From Neptuniibacter sp. 1_MG-2023 (GTDB taxonomy: Bacteria > Pseudomonadota > Gammaproteobacteria > Pseudomonadales > Balneatricaceae), in assembly GCF_030547185.1 (NCBI RefSeq), contig NZ_JAUOQR010000001.1, positions 1 to 64,000 of the forward strand: DNA of 64,000 nucleotides, read 5' to 3'. A program made the translations under genes and the position numbers. How positions within the stretch are numbered: position 1 is the first letter of the stretch; every line of letters starts with the position of its first letter. Below are positions 32,916 to 42,605 of the stretch, piece after piece. A model generated the notes under the pieces. That model worked only from the letters and a program-made list of their open reading frames with translations. It was not told the DNA's origin and made no database searches.

Positions 32916-34133
32916 ATGGATCAAATAGAAAACTCACAAGTCTTAATGGCTCGACAGCCTATCTTTGACCGGAATCAAAAAGTTGTTGCTTACGAACTCT
33001 TATACCGGACTGAAGATGCTCAGGGACACGCTCTATTCGCAAACTCTGAAGCGACCAGTGAAGTCATTCTTAATGCCTACACCAGTATTTCTGATTCTGG
33101 CGAGCTTAAACGGGTACCTGCGTTTATCAATCTTACACGCGACATATTGGTAGAACAGCGCCTTCCCGAAGTATCTAAAAAATATATAGTGCTTGAGATA
33201 CTTGAAGATATTGAGCCTGATAAAGAAGTACTAAGCGCAGTCCAAAAATTACATTCTGAAGGCTACAGAATAGCTATGGACGATTTTGTCTATAGTCCAA
33301 AATATGATGAATTATTAAAACTTGCTCATATAGTCAAAATTGATGTTTATGAGTTAAGTATGGATCAAGTACGCGAACAGGTAAAAGAGCTTAAAAAACA
33401 TAAAGTTACTTTACTTGCTGAAAAAATCGAAACCCATGAAGAATTAGAAACTTGTATTGAATTAGGTTTTAAGCTTTTCCAAGGGCACTTTTTAAGCAGA
33501 CCTAAAGTTGTCAAAGGCAAAAAGATACAAGGTAGCCAAGTTGCGCTAATGCAATTAATACAAGAGCTGCAAAGTCCTAAAGCTACACCAGAAAAATTAG
33601 AAGAATTGATAATGAGGGACCCAGCATTAACTTATAAGTTGCTGCGCATAGTCAATTCAGCGGGTTATAGCTTAGTGCGTCAAGTTGAGTCCATCGCGGA
33701 AGCCATCGTTCTCCTTGGTTTAGAACAAGTTAAAAAATGGGCAACCTTGATCGCAATGTCTTCAAACCAAGATAAACCTGAAGAACTATCAAGAAGCTTG
33801 CTTATTCGTGGGAGAATGTGTGAGGAGGTAGCCCGTGCAGCTAAACTAAGTAACTATGGAAGTTACTTTATGGCGGGAATGATGTCTGGTCTACATGCAA
33901 TGCTCGACATTGAGCGCGAGACAATGCTGGAACAAGTACCTCTTGGCGATGATATAAAAGAAGCGGTTAGTTTAGGTCAAGGTCCTATAGGTGCAGTACT
34001 GCGTAATGTTGTGAACTATGAGAATGGTGATTGGGATTTACTGCCACCTGACTTAGATGGCAATATTTACGACAAAGCTTATCGAGCTAGCCTCGAATGG
34101 ACTCAGGAATCCATGCAAGCAATGTATGAATAG
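32916..34133 (+). CDS. EAL-HDOD signalling protein (YuxH-like)
   Basis: A 405-residue protein. The N-terminal EAL-like domain (about 8-205) has the opening ARQPIFDRNQKVVAYELLYR, where the Glu-x-Leu triad is ELL. The Ile/Leu-rich active-site blocks are degenerate (LAEKIETHEE retained), so cyclic-di-GMP hydrolysis is doubtful. The HDOD domain (about 205-400) has VNSAGYSLVRQVESIAEAIVLLG. Start ATG 32916 behind AGGGATGA; monocistronic with its own terminator. A likely regulatory scaffold protein. Confidence 0.9.
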   Translation: MDQIENSQVLMARQPIFDRNQKVVAYELLYRTEDAQGHALFANSEATSEVILNAYTSISDSGELKRVPAFINLTRDILVEQRLPEVSKKYIVLEILEDIEPDKEVLSAVQKLHSEGYRIAMDDFVYSPKYDELLKLAHIVKIDVYELSMDQVREQVKELKKHKVTLLAEKIETHEELETCIELGFKLFQGHFLSRPKVVKGKKIQGSQVALMQLIQELQSPKATPEKLEELIMRDPALTYKLLRIVNSAGYSLVRQVESIAEAIVLLGLEQVKKWATLIAMSSNQDKPEELSRSLLIRGRMCEEVARAAKLSNYGSYFMAGMMSGLHAMLDIERETMLEQVPLGDDIKEAVSLGQGPIGAVLRNVVNYENGDWDLLPPDLDGNIYDKAYRASLEWTQESMQAMYE

Positions 34134-34165
34134 ACGGACTTTGTCTATATTTAGATTATCTATTT

Positions 34166-34190
34166 AAGGCAACAGAGTGTTGCCTTTTTT
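34166..34190 (+). terminator. Intrinsic terminator
   Basis: AAGGCAACA / TGTTGCCTT arms with a 3-base loop, followed by T; closes the EAL-HDOD gene. Confidence 0.88.
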
Positions 34191-34310
34191 ATTGCCTTTA
34201 ACCGCACGCCAAAGTTTATAATGTTTTCAACCTGAATAAGTTTTAAAATAACTAAGTAACTTCCTCAACAGTCGTTCAATAGACTGTCAGCCCATAGTGT
34301 TTATCTATTT

Positions 34311-34925
34311 ATGCCATTACCTATAGCCTCTGCCCGTTCACTCAAACACACCCGCCGCGTTATTTGTGAAGGTTTTAAACGTGAAGACGGTTTATGGGAC
34401 ATTGAAGCCCATCTCATCGATACAAAAACATTTAGCATGGATTATAAAGACAGGGAAAATGGCATCATTCCTCCTGGTGAGCCTTTGCATGGGATGTCTG
34501 TACGTATCACTATCGATATGGATCTCAATATACTAGATGCGGTCGCTTCTATGGATTACACCCCCTTCAGTGGCTGTAAACAGATTACCGAAGCCTATAA
34601 GCAACTTATTGGGCTGCAAATAGCACGAGGCTTTACAGGTAAAATAAAATCACTATTTTCTGGGCGCGGGGGATGCACTCACCTGCTTGAACTACTTGGA
34701 CCTTTAGCAACAACGGCCTTCCAAGCAACTCACCAAGAACGTGAATTAGCAGAAAACTTCTGGCAAGATGGCGACAAAAAGCCACCTATGCTAGATACCT
34801 GCCATGCACTTGCGGCGAATGGCCCTGTAGTCAAAGAGTACTGGCCTCATTTTTATGAGCATGATAATAATAAAATAATTCCTACAAACTCAGTCAAAAC
34901 AACAGAATCAACTGATGAGTTTTAA
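34311..34925 (+). CDS. DUF2889 domain protein
   Basis: A 204-residue protein matching the DUF2889 family: RSLKHTRRVICEGFKREDGLWDIEAHLIDTK at the start, a central MSVRITIDMDLNILDA and a CTHLLEL motif after RGGC. No signal peptide. Start ATG 34311 with weak ribosome-site evidence. It is followed 28 bases later by the isochorismatase-like gene, probably an operon. The function is unknown; homologues often sit in catabolic gene sets. Confidence 0.85.
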   Translation: MPLPIASARSLKHTRRVICEGFKREDGLWDIEAHLIDTKTFSMDYKDRENGIIPPGEPLHGMSVRITIDMDLNILDAVASMDYTPFSGCKQITEAYKQLIGLQIARGFTGKIKSLFSGRGGCTHLLELLGPLATTAFQATHQERELAENFWQDGDKKPPMLDTCHALAANGPVVKEYWPHFYEHDNNKIIPTNSVKTTESTDEF

Positions 34926-34952
34926 CTAATAACCGTTACATGAGACTTAATT

Positions 34953-35498
34953 ATGCTGATCCATCCAAACAAATCATGTCTATTGATTGTCGATATTCAA
35001 GATAAATTAGTCCCAGCAATTAATGAACCAACTGAACTCATCAAAAATACCCGCTGGTTAACCGAGATAGCCGCTAAAGTTAACGTGCCTATTTTAACGT
35101 CCGAGCAATACCCTCAAGGCTTAGGACACACAATACCTGAGATTGCGGAACTTATTCCTGAAGAAGGCATAATGGAAAAAGTACACTTTTCCTGCATGTC
35201 AGAACCTAGCTGCAATGAAAAAATTAACGCACTACGCCCAAATCAGGTCGTTATTGTTGGTATGGAAGCCCATGTTTGTGTTTTACAAACAGCGATTCAA
35301 TTAAAGCAGCAAGCAAGAGAAGTCTACGTTGTGGCGGATTGTGTATCATCAAGGGATCCTAAAGACAAAGCGTTAGCATTAGAACGCATGCGTCAGTGCG
35401 GTATATATATTGTAAGCCGAGAAATGGTTGCATTTGAATGGATGCAAAAAGCAGGAACAGATACTTTTAGAGAGATCAGTAAAAACTACCTAAGATAG
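34953..35498 (+). CDS. Isochorismatase-like cysteine hydrolase
   Basis: A 181-residue hydrolase of the isochorismatase-like family, closest in character to the YcaC group. The catalytic triad is visible: Asp14 in LIVDIQDKL, Lys76 in IMEKVHFSC and Cys109 in GMEAHVCV (the cis-peptide and nucleophile region). Start ATG 34953. Likely cytosolic; the substrate is unknown. Confidence 0.9.
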   Translation: MLIHPNKSCLLIVDIQDKLVPAINEPTELIKNTRWLTEIAAKVNVPILTSEQYPQGLGHTIPEIAELIPEEGIMEKVHFSCMSEPSCNEKINALRPNQVVIVGMEAHVCVLQTAIQLKQQAREVYVVADCVSSRDPKDKALALERMRQCGIYIVSREMVAFEWMQKAGTDTFREISKNYLR

Positions 35499-35506
35499 GC
35501 TTATAC

Positions 35507-35539
35507 TTAGCCAATCACGTTACACACTAGATTGGCTAA
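35507..35539. terminator. Bidirectional terminator
   Basis: TTAGCCAATC (35507-35516) and GATTGGCTAA (35530-35539) between the convergent hydrolase and DUF1499 genes; T follows on the plus strand. Confidence 0.75.
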
Positions 35540-35541
35540 TT

Positions 35542-36033
35542 TTACCGCCCTATACGCTCCTCGAGTAACTCAACGAACCGTTCAACCCGTTTTGTATTAA
35601 CCCCTAGATCCGAATGCCCAACACGTGAGGCCGAACGGAAGTTAATTTCCCGAGTATCCATATCTATACGCACCTCAAAATCATCAACAAAACCCCATAA
35701 GGAGCTAGTAAAAATAGCAGAAATGTAAGTATAAGATTCTAATTGAACGTCTCCGCCAACCTCAGTAACAAGGTTTTTAACCAGAAGGCTTAAAGACTCA
35801 ATACTATCAACCTGTGCGGGGATCACAAAAGGCGCGACAAAATGATTTTTATCTTCAGGATACTCTGAACAGACACAGTTAGGCTTAGACTCACAAGGTG
35901 CCAAACGCCCCTCTACCAAACCGACCGCCCTGCCTTCTTTTGAGGCCATCGACATAAAACCAAAGATCAGTAAAACTGCTATAACTAGGACTGCTGCAAT
36001 CCATTCCATTTTATAAAGATGCTTCCCTATCAT
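35542..36033 (-). CDS. DUF1499 family protein, membrane-anchored
   Basis: About 163 residues: one N-terminal membrane helix (WIAAVLVIAVLLIFGFMSM), then the DUF1499 core with CESKPNCVCSEY, matching the family CPxxPNCVSS signature, and RSASRVGHSDLGVNTKRVE near the C-terminus. The start is uncertain: ATG 36033 is used here, with GTG 36048 and ATG 36009 as alternatives, none with a strong ribosome site. The function is unknown; the active part would face the periplasm. Confidence 0.85.
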   Translation of the reverse strand: MIGKHLYKMEWIAAVLVIAVLLIFGFMSMASKEGRAVGLVEGRLAPCESKPNCVCSEYPEDKNHFVAPFVIPAQVDSIESLSLLVKNLVTEVGGDVQLESYTYISAIFTSSLWGFVDDFEVRIDMDTREINFRSASRVGHSDLGVNTKRVERFVELLEERIGR

Positions 36034-36183
36034 TCCTGTCGATACCACTTTTTACATGTAAAGGGCTTCCCCTGCATATAGGCCTAAGATACCAGCTCCA
36101 CCCACACAGGTATAACTAATTTAATAAGTGTATTCTTCACAAGAAGGAGCCTAGACAGACTCAGTAGCAATAATTAGATACAA

Positions 36184-36215
36184 AAAAAGAGCACTAATCA
36201 CTCAATGCTCTTTTT
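36184..36215 (-). terminator. Intrinsic terminator
   Basis: AAAAAGAGCA / TGCTCTTTTT arms downstream of the parvulin gene; works leftward with a T-run. Confidence 0.8.
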
Positions 36216-36230
36216 ACAAATGCGGACGAC

Positions 36231-36512
36231 TTAATCGTCTCGGCTAGTTACTTCAAGAAGGTGGTAACCAAACTGAGTTTTAATAGGGCCTTGAACAACA
36301 CCGACATCACCTGTAAATACAGCTGTATCAAACTCAGGAACCATCTGACCACGGCCAAAAGAGCCTAAATCTCCACCCTCACCACCAGACGGGCATGTAG
36401 AGTGTTTTTTTGCGGCTTCAGCAAAGTCAGTACCTGACTCAATTTCAGCTTTAAGCTGGTTACATTTTTCTTCAGTATCGACCAAAATGTGACGTGCAGT
36501 TGCGCGAGCCAT
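36231..36512 (-). CDS. ppiC: Parvulin-type peptidyl-prolyl isomerase
   Basis: A 93-residue single-domain cytosolic parvulin: ARHILVDTEEKCNQLK, FAEAAKKHSTCPSGGEGGDLG, FGRGQMVPEFD and FGYHLLEV are the family blocks. The second of two adjacent ATGs is used because AGGAG then sits 7 bases upstream. Monocistronic. Confidence 0.94.
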   Translation of the reverse strand: MARATARHILVDTEEKCNQLKAEIESGTDFAEAAKKHSTCPSGGEGGDLGSFGRGQMVPEFDTAVFTGDVGVVQGPIKTQFGYHLLEVTSRDD

Positions 36513-36692
36513 CATTTAACTCCTATTTTAATATTCAGTTTTGAGAACACTACCTGCCTACCTAAACTTAGTCCAGTCACAACTGTTCTGGAGTTTAAAA
36601 TAAACCGTTTTAGCCAATAATAGAGATGCACTTTTCCTCTTTACCCATTATTAATGGGTTAACAGACCAGTCAAAAGCAAACAACATAATGT

Positions 36693-37367
36693 TTACTTAA
36701 TTCCCCAAGAGCCTGTAAAAATCATATCCTTTAACTGCGTTCGCTTTTCCCACTCAGCCAGCTCAAGCTCAGGTTTTTTTAAAAACTCAGAAACATAACC
36801 TACGCATAAGTAAGCTACAGGCACAACGCTATCCGGTAAATTCAAAAGCTCACTAAGGGTTTCTTTTTCTATAATTGAAACCCATCCCACACCCACATTT
36901 TCAGCACGCGCAGCCAACCAAAAATTTTGAACGGCGCACACCGTACTATATAGATCCATCTCAACTTGATGAGTTTTACCTAAAACCACAGGTCCACCCC
37001 GTTCACGATCACATGTAATACAAACGTTAAGTGGAGTATCAAGGATTCCCTGTAGCTTTAGGCTTTGGTATTTATTACGGCGTTCGCCTTCAAACATCTG
37101 TGCCGCTTCATCGTTAGCGGAAACGAAAGCTTCATAAATTTTCTGCCGCTTTTGCGGATCACGAATAAGAATAAAGTTCCAAGGCTGAGATAAACCAACA
37201 GAAGGCGCATGGTGAGCCGCATGTAATATATTGGTTAATACATCATCAGGGATCTCATCAGCTAGAAACTGGCCACGGACATCACGACGTCCATATAAAA
37301 CATCATAAAAATGCTCCCGTGCTTGCGGTGTTATATTCTGCTGCTTCTGATCATTATTGGAAGGCAT
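36693..37367 (-). CDS. bluB: 5,6-dimethylbenzimidazole synthase BluB
   Basis: A 224-residue flavin-destructase of the nitroreductase fold: YGRRDVRGQF near residue 26, HHAPSVGLSQPWNF, and LGKTHQVEMDLYSTVCAVQNFWLAAR are BluB blocks. It makes the lower ligand of cobalamin from FMNH2. Start ATG 37367. No other cobalamin gene is in the window. A general nitroreductase is less likely given RRDVRGQF. Confidence 0.9.
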   Translation of the reverse strand: MPSNNDQKQQNITPQAREHFYDVLYGRRDVRGQFLADEIPDDVLTNILHAAHHAPSVGLSQPWNFILIRDPQKRQKIYEAFVSANDEAAQMFEGERRNKYQSLKLQGILDTPLNVCITCDRERGGPVVLGKTHQVEMDLYSTVCAVQNFWLAARAENVGVGWVSIIEKETLSELLNLPDSVVPVAYLCVGYVSEFLKKPELELAEWEKRTQLKDMIFTGSWGIK

Positions 37368-37479
37368 TAAATCACTCGGTATAAGTTATATAAACTCACA
37401 GGATAATAGCTATTAATAATAGAAAACCTATACATTAGGCAAAAAACTTAAGACTACTTCATCTTCAATAAAATAGAAA

Positions 37480-37520
37480 AACAGGCTTGGGCCTAACGAT
37501 AAGCTAGATCCAAGCCTGTT
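37480..37520 (-). terminator. Terminator of aspartokinase gene
   Basis: AACAGGCTTGG (37480-37490) and CCAAGCCTGTT (37510-37520); leftward it is followed by TTTTTC. Confidence 0.8.
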
Positions 37521-37573
37521 AAAATTTCTCAATCGGTTGCAACTACAGTCTAGATTACTTAATCCTAAATAAC

Positions 37574-39007
37574 TTAAGCCGCAGAATTTATTGTAGAGCC
37601 ACTCTGTTCAATCAATGCCGCATGCAACGCTATCACCGCTTGCTCATAGTCTTCCTCAGAAACCACACATTGCATCTCAACCTGACGAATAGATTGATGT
37701 AATGCCATCACATTGATGCCTGCTTCTGCTAATGCACTAACAGTACGAGCCAAAATACCTTTTACTTTCATATGAGAGCCTATAGCAGACACTATAGCCA
37801 AATTATGTAAGCGAATCTGACCTTCGGGATACATCTCTTCCATAAGACGTGTGGCACGATTAACCATTTTACGAGAGCCACCTACATAATAGGTAATACT
37901 GTTAGCATCGGCATCTTTATTAATCACATAAAGCTTCAGTTGTGAAAGCAGTTTAGATATCTCAATATCATAAGCAGCATCACCCAACATCTCTTGGTCA
38001 AATATTTCAATGCCAAAAACATCTTTACGCCCAGCAACAATCTCAACACGAGGTGTATCGCTATGATATTCCTGGCTAATTATTGTCCCTTCATGTTCAG
38101 GCTCAAATGCATTTTTAATACGCAATTTTACGCCATTACGGCGTAGACCTTTGGCCGCTTTAGGGTGAATCGCCTCCATACCTAGATTCGATAACTGATC
38201 AGCCACATCATAGTTAGTTGCACCTATAGTCATCACATTGTCAGGCCCAACCAACATAGGGTCCGCCGAACTTAGATGATACTCTTTATGAATAATCGCT
38301 TCGTTCGCACCAGTTACTGTAGCGATCATACTAAACGTCATCTCACTGTAACCACGATCAAAGGTTTTCATTAACCCTTCTTCGCAATGCGTATAACCTG
38401 TCGCTATCAACATTTCACTTGCAATATCAACATCTGAAAACTGCTGCTGAATCATCTCTTCAAAAGGAAGAGGCTGATCCATATGCCAACCGGTGAGATC
38501 AACAAAACGTGCATTAATACCTGCTTTTCGCAAGGCAAGTACCGAATTATATGCGCTGTGAGCCTCACCGATTGAGGCCAGCATCTCACGCACTTTCATC
38601 AAGTGTTCTTCTAACTGAAAATGCCCATAGGTACACAAGTGATGTAAGCTTTTCATACAATCACGAACATCATTAAGACGCTCGATTACAAAGCTATCAG
38701 CGGCATTACGCTCAAACTCTGCATCGGTAAAAAGTTCAGCATTAATCTCTTCCATACGCGCTTGAACTTTATTTAGCTCATCAACCCAAGCTTGTTCAGA
38801 CTCAGCATTAGCGAACCGTGCATAAACCCCAGGTTCACCTGTTTTTTTATGCTCTAGAAGGTAATTGGTAATCCCTCCATACGCAGACACAACAAAAATT
38901 CGGTTATACAGTTCCTCTGGTGCTGTGCGTTTACCCACCAGAATAGTGTCCATCAACTCCTCAAAGCGGCTCATTGAAGTTCCGCCGATCTTCTCAACTG
39001 TATGCAT
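37574..39007 (-). CDS. Aspartate kinase, ectoine-type (Ask_ect-like)
   Basis: A 477-residue aspartokinase phosphorylating aspartate, the first step to lysine, threonine, methionine or ectoine. It begins MHTVEKIGGTSMSR (the KxGGTS ATP motif, Ile for Phe) and has SSADPMLVGPDNVMTIGATNYD and two C-terminal ACT-like segments (LAIVSAIGSHMK; INVMALHQSIRQVEMQCVV). The spacing and RLNDVRDCMK insertion resemble the aspartokinase group linked to ectoine clusters. ATG 39007 with GGAAA upstream is preferred to a TTG 60 bases earlier. No ectABC genes are in the window. Confidence 0.88.
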   Translation of the reverse strand: MHTVEKIGGTSMSRFEELMDTILVGKRTAPEELYNRIFVVSAYGGITNYLLEHKKTGEPGVYARFANAESEQAWVDELNKVQARMEEINAELFTDAEFERNAADSFVIERLNDVRDCMKSLHHLCTYGHFQLEEHLMKVREMLASIGEAHSAYNSVLALRKAGINARFVDLTGWHMDQPLPFEEMIQQQFSDVDIASEMLIATGYTHCEEGLMKTFDRGYSEMTFSMIATVTGANEAIIHKEYHLSSADPMLVGPDNVMTIGATNYDVADQLSNLGMEAIHPKAAKGLRRNGVKLRIKNAFEPEHEGTIISQEYHSDTPRVEIVAGRKDVFGIEIFDQEMLGDAAYDIEISKLLSQLKLYVINKDADANSITYYVGGSRKMVNRATRLMEEMYPEGQIRLHNLAIVSAIGSHMKVKGILARTVSALAEAGINVMALHQSIRQVEMQCVVSEEDYEQAVIALHAALIEQSGSTINSAA

Positions 39008-39122
39008 CGTTTTTCCGAATATTACTGGTTGGACTTTGGATCTAGCCAAAGAAAAAATTGGGCACAAATTTTACATTAATATGATCTTTTTGTGATCTTT
39101 TTTTTCAAACCTTAATCAAAAA

Positions 39123-39154
39123 AAAGCCCTGTAGCGACTAAGTTACAGGGCTTT
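39123..39154 (-). terminator. Terminator of PiT operon
   Basis: AAAGCCCTGTA / TACAGGGCTTT arms (39123-39133, 39144-39154); leftward it runs into a T-tract. Confidence 0.85.
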
Positions 39155-39173
39155 ATTAAATCTGGTTATACCT

Positions 39174-40439
39174 TTAGCTAAATATACCTTTAAACATAAA
39201 GAAGAACATAATAGCCAAAGCAGCGCCTGCGGGAAGTGTAACAACCCAAGACACAAAGATCGTACCTACAATCCGCATATTTAACGCGGCCATACCTCGC
39301 GCTAAACCAACACCTAAAACAGCCCCTACTAAAGTATGCGTAGTTGAGATAGGCAATCCCGTACCTGAAGCGAATACAACGGTTGTTGCAGCTGCTAGAG
39401 TGGCAGCAAAACCACGACTTGGCGTTAATTCAGTGATATTACTACCGACTGTTGCAATAACCTTATGGCCATACATAATTAGCCCTGCAACAATACCTGC
39501 ACCACCCAATAGCAAGATCCATACAGGCATGGCCGTTTTCTGTGCCACCTCCCCCCCTGCAGCAACAACCCCAACGACCGCAGCCAAAGGACCAACCGCA
39601 TTGGCAACATCATTAGAACCATGAGCAAATGCCATAGCACAGGCCGTAAACATCATCAAAATACCAAACAGCTTCTCAACACTCGCAAAGTGATGGTCAC
39701 GATCAGCTTCTGGGTCAGGTTGAATGTTTTTCTGCATCTGTATGCCGATTAACATCACGACAACCCCAATACCTAATGATGCCAGCGCGCTCTCAGTCCA
39801 ACTAAAATCAAGCCCTACATGTTTCAGGCCTTTAGTGAAGGTCACCATAGAGACCATAAATCCGACTAGGAAAGTATAAAAAGGGATATATTTTTTAGCA
39901 TTTGTAAAAGGATCTTTTGTATCTAGAACTAAGCGTTGCACACTCCTAAACAGGAAGAAGGCAATCAAACCCGCGGTAACCGGTGAAACAACCCAACTTG
40001 CGACAATCTTAGTGACCTTACCCCAGTTAACCGCATCAACAGAGATACCCACTGCAGCAAAACCAACGATGGCACCTACAATCGAATGGGTTGTGGAAAC
40101 GGGCCAGCCAAAATGCGTTGCAACCAGTAACCAGATACCCGCAGCTAAAAGCGCTGAAAGCATACCAAACACCAGTAACTCGGGTGTTCCTGCTAATAGA
40201 CCGGGGTCGATAATACCTTTACGAATTGTTGCCGTAACGGCGCCACCGGCTAAATAAGCACCCAAAAACTCAAACATAATCGCGATCATAATCGCTTGTT
40301 TAAGTGTTAACGCCCTTGAACCTACCGAAGTACCCATTGCATTGGCAACATCATTTGCACCAACACCCCAAGCCATAAAGAAACCAAATACGCATGCAAG
40401 AATAACGATTATGTCGCCGTACTGAGCAATAATTTCCAT
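39174..40439 (-). CDS. pitA: PiT-family inorganic phosphate transporter
   Basis: A 421-residue inner-membrane phosphate permease with about ten helices and the two inverted-repeat signatures GANDVANAMGTSVGSRALT (N-terminal half) and GSNDVANAVGPLAA (C-terminal half). Start ATG 40439. It lies 17 bases after the PhoU-like DUF47 gene, the usual two-gene arrangement for low-affinity phosphate uptake. Confidence 0.94.
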   Translation of the reverse strand: MEIIAQYGDIIVILACVFGFFMAWGVGANDVANAMGTSVGSRALTLKQAIMIAIMFEFLGAYLAGGAVTATIRKGIIDPGLLAGTPELLVFGMLSALLAAGIWLLVATHFGWPVSTTHSIVGAIVGFAAVGISVDAVNWGKVTKIVASWVVSPVTAGLIAFFLFRSVQRLVLDTKDPFTNAKKYIPFYTFLVGFMVSMVTFTKGLKHVGLDFSWTESALASLGIGVVVMLIGIQMQKNIQPDPEADRDHHFASVEKLFGILMMFTACAMAFAHGSNDVANAVGPLAAVVGVVAAGGEVAQKTAMPVWILLLGGAGIVAGLIMYGHKVIATVGSNITELTPSRGFAATLAAATTVVFASGTGLPISTTHTLVGAVLGVGLARGMAALNMRIVGTIFVSWVVTLPAGAALAIMFFFMFKGIFS

Positions 40440-40456
40440 TCTAATAACCTACCGAA

Positions 40457-41140
40457 TTAACGAGCGACGAGTAGCTGCAAGCGGCTACCGACTTGTTGAG
40501 CACGATCAGCTAGATCACCTATCAAAGTAATCACCTGATATAAAAACATGACATCAATTGGCGGTAACTCTTTCTCAACACTGAATAACTTTGCACGAAT
40601 ATCTCTCTCGTGCTCATCAGTACGGTGCTCCAACGCATCTAATTGATCTAACATCTTCTCAATCACATTGATTTCATGGCCACCAAAACCGCTATTGACC
40701 AGTTCATCAAGTTCATTAAGTGCTGTTAGTGCCTGATCTGATGTTTCAAGCGCAACTCGAACATACTCCGTCATATCCGACTGTATAATTGCAGGAACAG
40801 ACATTTCTCGGCCAAGCATTAGGCCTGAGATATCTTTAGCCCTATTAGCAATCTTGTCCTGCATTCTTAAAACTTCTAATAGATCTGTGCGAGGCACCGG
40901 TAGGAAAATGCTTTTCGGTAGATTCTGGCGAATCTCTTTTTTCATTGCATCAGCATCGCCTTCAAGTATGGCGATCTTTCTTTGAATTTTTTTAGCCTCT
41001 TCCCAATCATCAGCCATTACAGCTTCAAAAAAAGGAATTAGCTCTATCGCACATTCTTGCGCTTTAGCGATGTGTTCCTGCATAGGTTTGAACGGCGAAC
41101 GCGCAAACATCTGCAAAAATGGATTATTGGTGGAGACCAT
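40457..41140 (-). CDS. PhoU-like DUF47 (TIGR00153) phosphate transport regulator
   Basis: A 227-residue helical protein of the DUF47/TIGR00153 family (MVSTNNPFLQMFARSPFKPMQEH opening, LPVPRTDLLEVLRMQDKIANRAKD middle). ATG 41140 fits the family N-terminus better than the ATG at 41170. Probably a regulatory partner of the adjacent PiT permease. Encoded first in the operon. Confidence 0.92.
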   Translation of the reverse strand: MVSTNNPFLQMFARSPFKPMQEHIAKAQECAIELIPFFEAVMADDWEEAKKIQRKIAILEGDADAMKKEIRQNLPKSIFLPVPRTDLLEVLRMQDKIANRAKDISGLMLGREMSVPAIIQSDMTEYVRVALETSDQALTALNELDELVNSGFGGHEINVIEKMLDQLDALEHRTDEHERDIRAKLFSVEKELPPIDVMFLYQVITLIGDLADRAQQVGSRLQLLVAR

Positions 41141-41393
41141 ACAACGCACCCTAATGAGTCGAAAAAACATTTTTGAGCAGAAAAAACAAAATGCTCAGGC
41201 GCGCGAATTATGACGGATTTGTTACGCTGAGTAATTACAGTTTTGTGACAATTTGGCAATTAATTGACAAAAAAATGATTTTTTTTGATTTCACACACAC
41301 AGCTGATATACATAGCCCATAACTTGCATTCGCAAAGCATACCAATGTATATACATAAGCTTATTTACCTAGAGTCTCACAAATTAGTGCTGC

Positions 41394-41891
41394 TCAATTC
41401 AAAAAAGTGGCCGCAATACATTCATACTGACGAAATCCCTGCTTGAGCCAAAAAGAAGCAGCGATACTATTATCAGGATGCCAACCAACTTGCACAGAGG
41501 TCGCTCCCTGTGCCAGCAACCACTCCTTTGCGTACTTAACCAAGGCGGTACCAATTTGATGGCGGCGCATGAGAGGATTAACCCAAAGATTAAAAAGAAC
41601 CCCGCTCTCTGGTTGATCATATCCCCGCTGCGTGTTTTGAATAACGGCTATCGTGCCGCATATTTCATTATTTTTATTAACAGCAACACACACTTCGGCC
41701 TCATCTTTAGCTAAACACCCCTGTAATGTGCTTTTAAGATGAACTCTCTGTTCATCCAATAGCGGTTTGCCAAAGGGATTGAAGTGATAACTCGGTAGTT
41801 CACAGATTAAGTGTTCCCACATAGGATAAACAATATCCCATTCATCTGCTTTTACACTTAACACTTTAATATCAGACGAGATTGAATTCAC
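41394..41891 (-). CDS. GNAT-family N-acetyltransferase
   Basis: A 165-residue acetyltransferase: the acetyl-CoA loop is represented by LWVNPLMRRHQIGTALVKYA (R/Q-x-x-G-x-A form) and the C-terminal ASFWLKQGFRQYECI matches motif B. The start is GTG 41891 with AAGGTG upstream. The substrate is unknown. Confidence 0.9.
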   Translation of the reverse strand: MNSISSDIKVLSVKADEWDIVYPMWEHLICELPSYHFNPFGKPLLDEQRVHLKSTLQGCLAKDEAEVCVAVNKNNEICGTIAVIQNTQRGYDQPESGVLFNLWVNPLMRRHQIGTALVKYAKEWLLAQGATSVQVGWHPDNSIAASFWLKQGFRQYECIAATFLN

Positions 41892-42024
41892 GGCAAAACA
41901 CCTTCATAAATAACTATGTGTGGATTTCAAAATTAAGCCCTTATATAAAGCTTACAAAGTCACAATAGCTAGGGAATACAATAAAGGATTTTCTAAGCAC
42001 TTTAAATTTAGATCTAGATACAAA

Positions 42025-42048
42025 AATGCCCAGCTTAAGCTGGGCATT
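42025..42048 (-). terminator. Terminator of HPF gene
   Basis: A 24-base palindrome with AATGCCCAGC arms between the GNAT and HPF genes; leftward it is followed by TTTTTG. Confidence 0.8.
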
Positions 42049-42066
42049 CTCTCTAGATAACTGATC

Positions 42067-42441
42067 TTATTGAACGAGTGTCATCTCTTCTTCATCATAA
42101 TCTTCATCAAAAGTTTCGGCGTCAGCAGACTCTGTTGCAGGTTTCTGCACACCTTTCTTGTTAACATTTTTCTGATGAATTTTATCTAGCTGGCGATCAA
42201 TTTTATCCGCTAGAGTATCAAGTGCTGCATATAAATTATCAGCGCTCGCTTTAGCAAATATATCTTTGCCCGCAATATGAATAGTCGCTTCTGCTAACTC
42301 CTCTCGATCATTTTTTTCCAAAATAACATGGGCGCTAGTAATAACTTCATAACGCTCCTGACTGTTGTTTAGCCACGCTTCTACTTTATCTTTCATATTG
42401 TCAGAAACTTTAGCATTGCGGTGAGTGATTTTAATGTTCAT
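42067..42441 (-). CDS. hpf: Ribosome hibernation promoting factor (HPF/YfiA, short)
   Basis: A 124-residue ribosome-binding factor: MNIKITHRNAKVSDNMKDKV opening, LAEATIHIAGKDIFAKA middle and DTLADKIDRQLDKIHQK helix, followed by an acidic C-terminal tail (DEDYDEEE). It is the short type lacking the dimerisation domain of long HPF. Start ATG 42441 behind AAGGA. No rpoN gene adjoins it as it does in many proteobacteria. Confidence 0.93.
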   Translation of the reverse strand: MNIKITHRNAKVSDNMKDKVEAWLNNSQERYEVITSAHVILEKNDREELAEATIHIAGKDIFAKASADNLYAALDTLADKIDRQLDKIHQKNVNKKGVQKPATESADAETFDEDYDEEEMTLVQ

Positions 42442-42605
42442 ATGTAAATCCTTAATGCAATGTTGCTATTAGGGGACTCAATTAAACTGCTTTTCAACAT
42501 CCCCTCTACACTTACAGTAGTACCACTCCCACAGAGGATTACAAGCACTTTATTTACATCTAGATAAAATAATTAATCTCTTCAAAAAAATTGAGCATTC
42601 TCTGT

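Noticed and set aside
36693-37367. BluB considered as part of a cobalamin cluster
   Set aside because: No cob/cbi genes within the window; the neighbours are unrelated.
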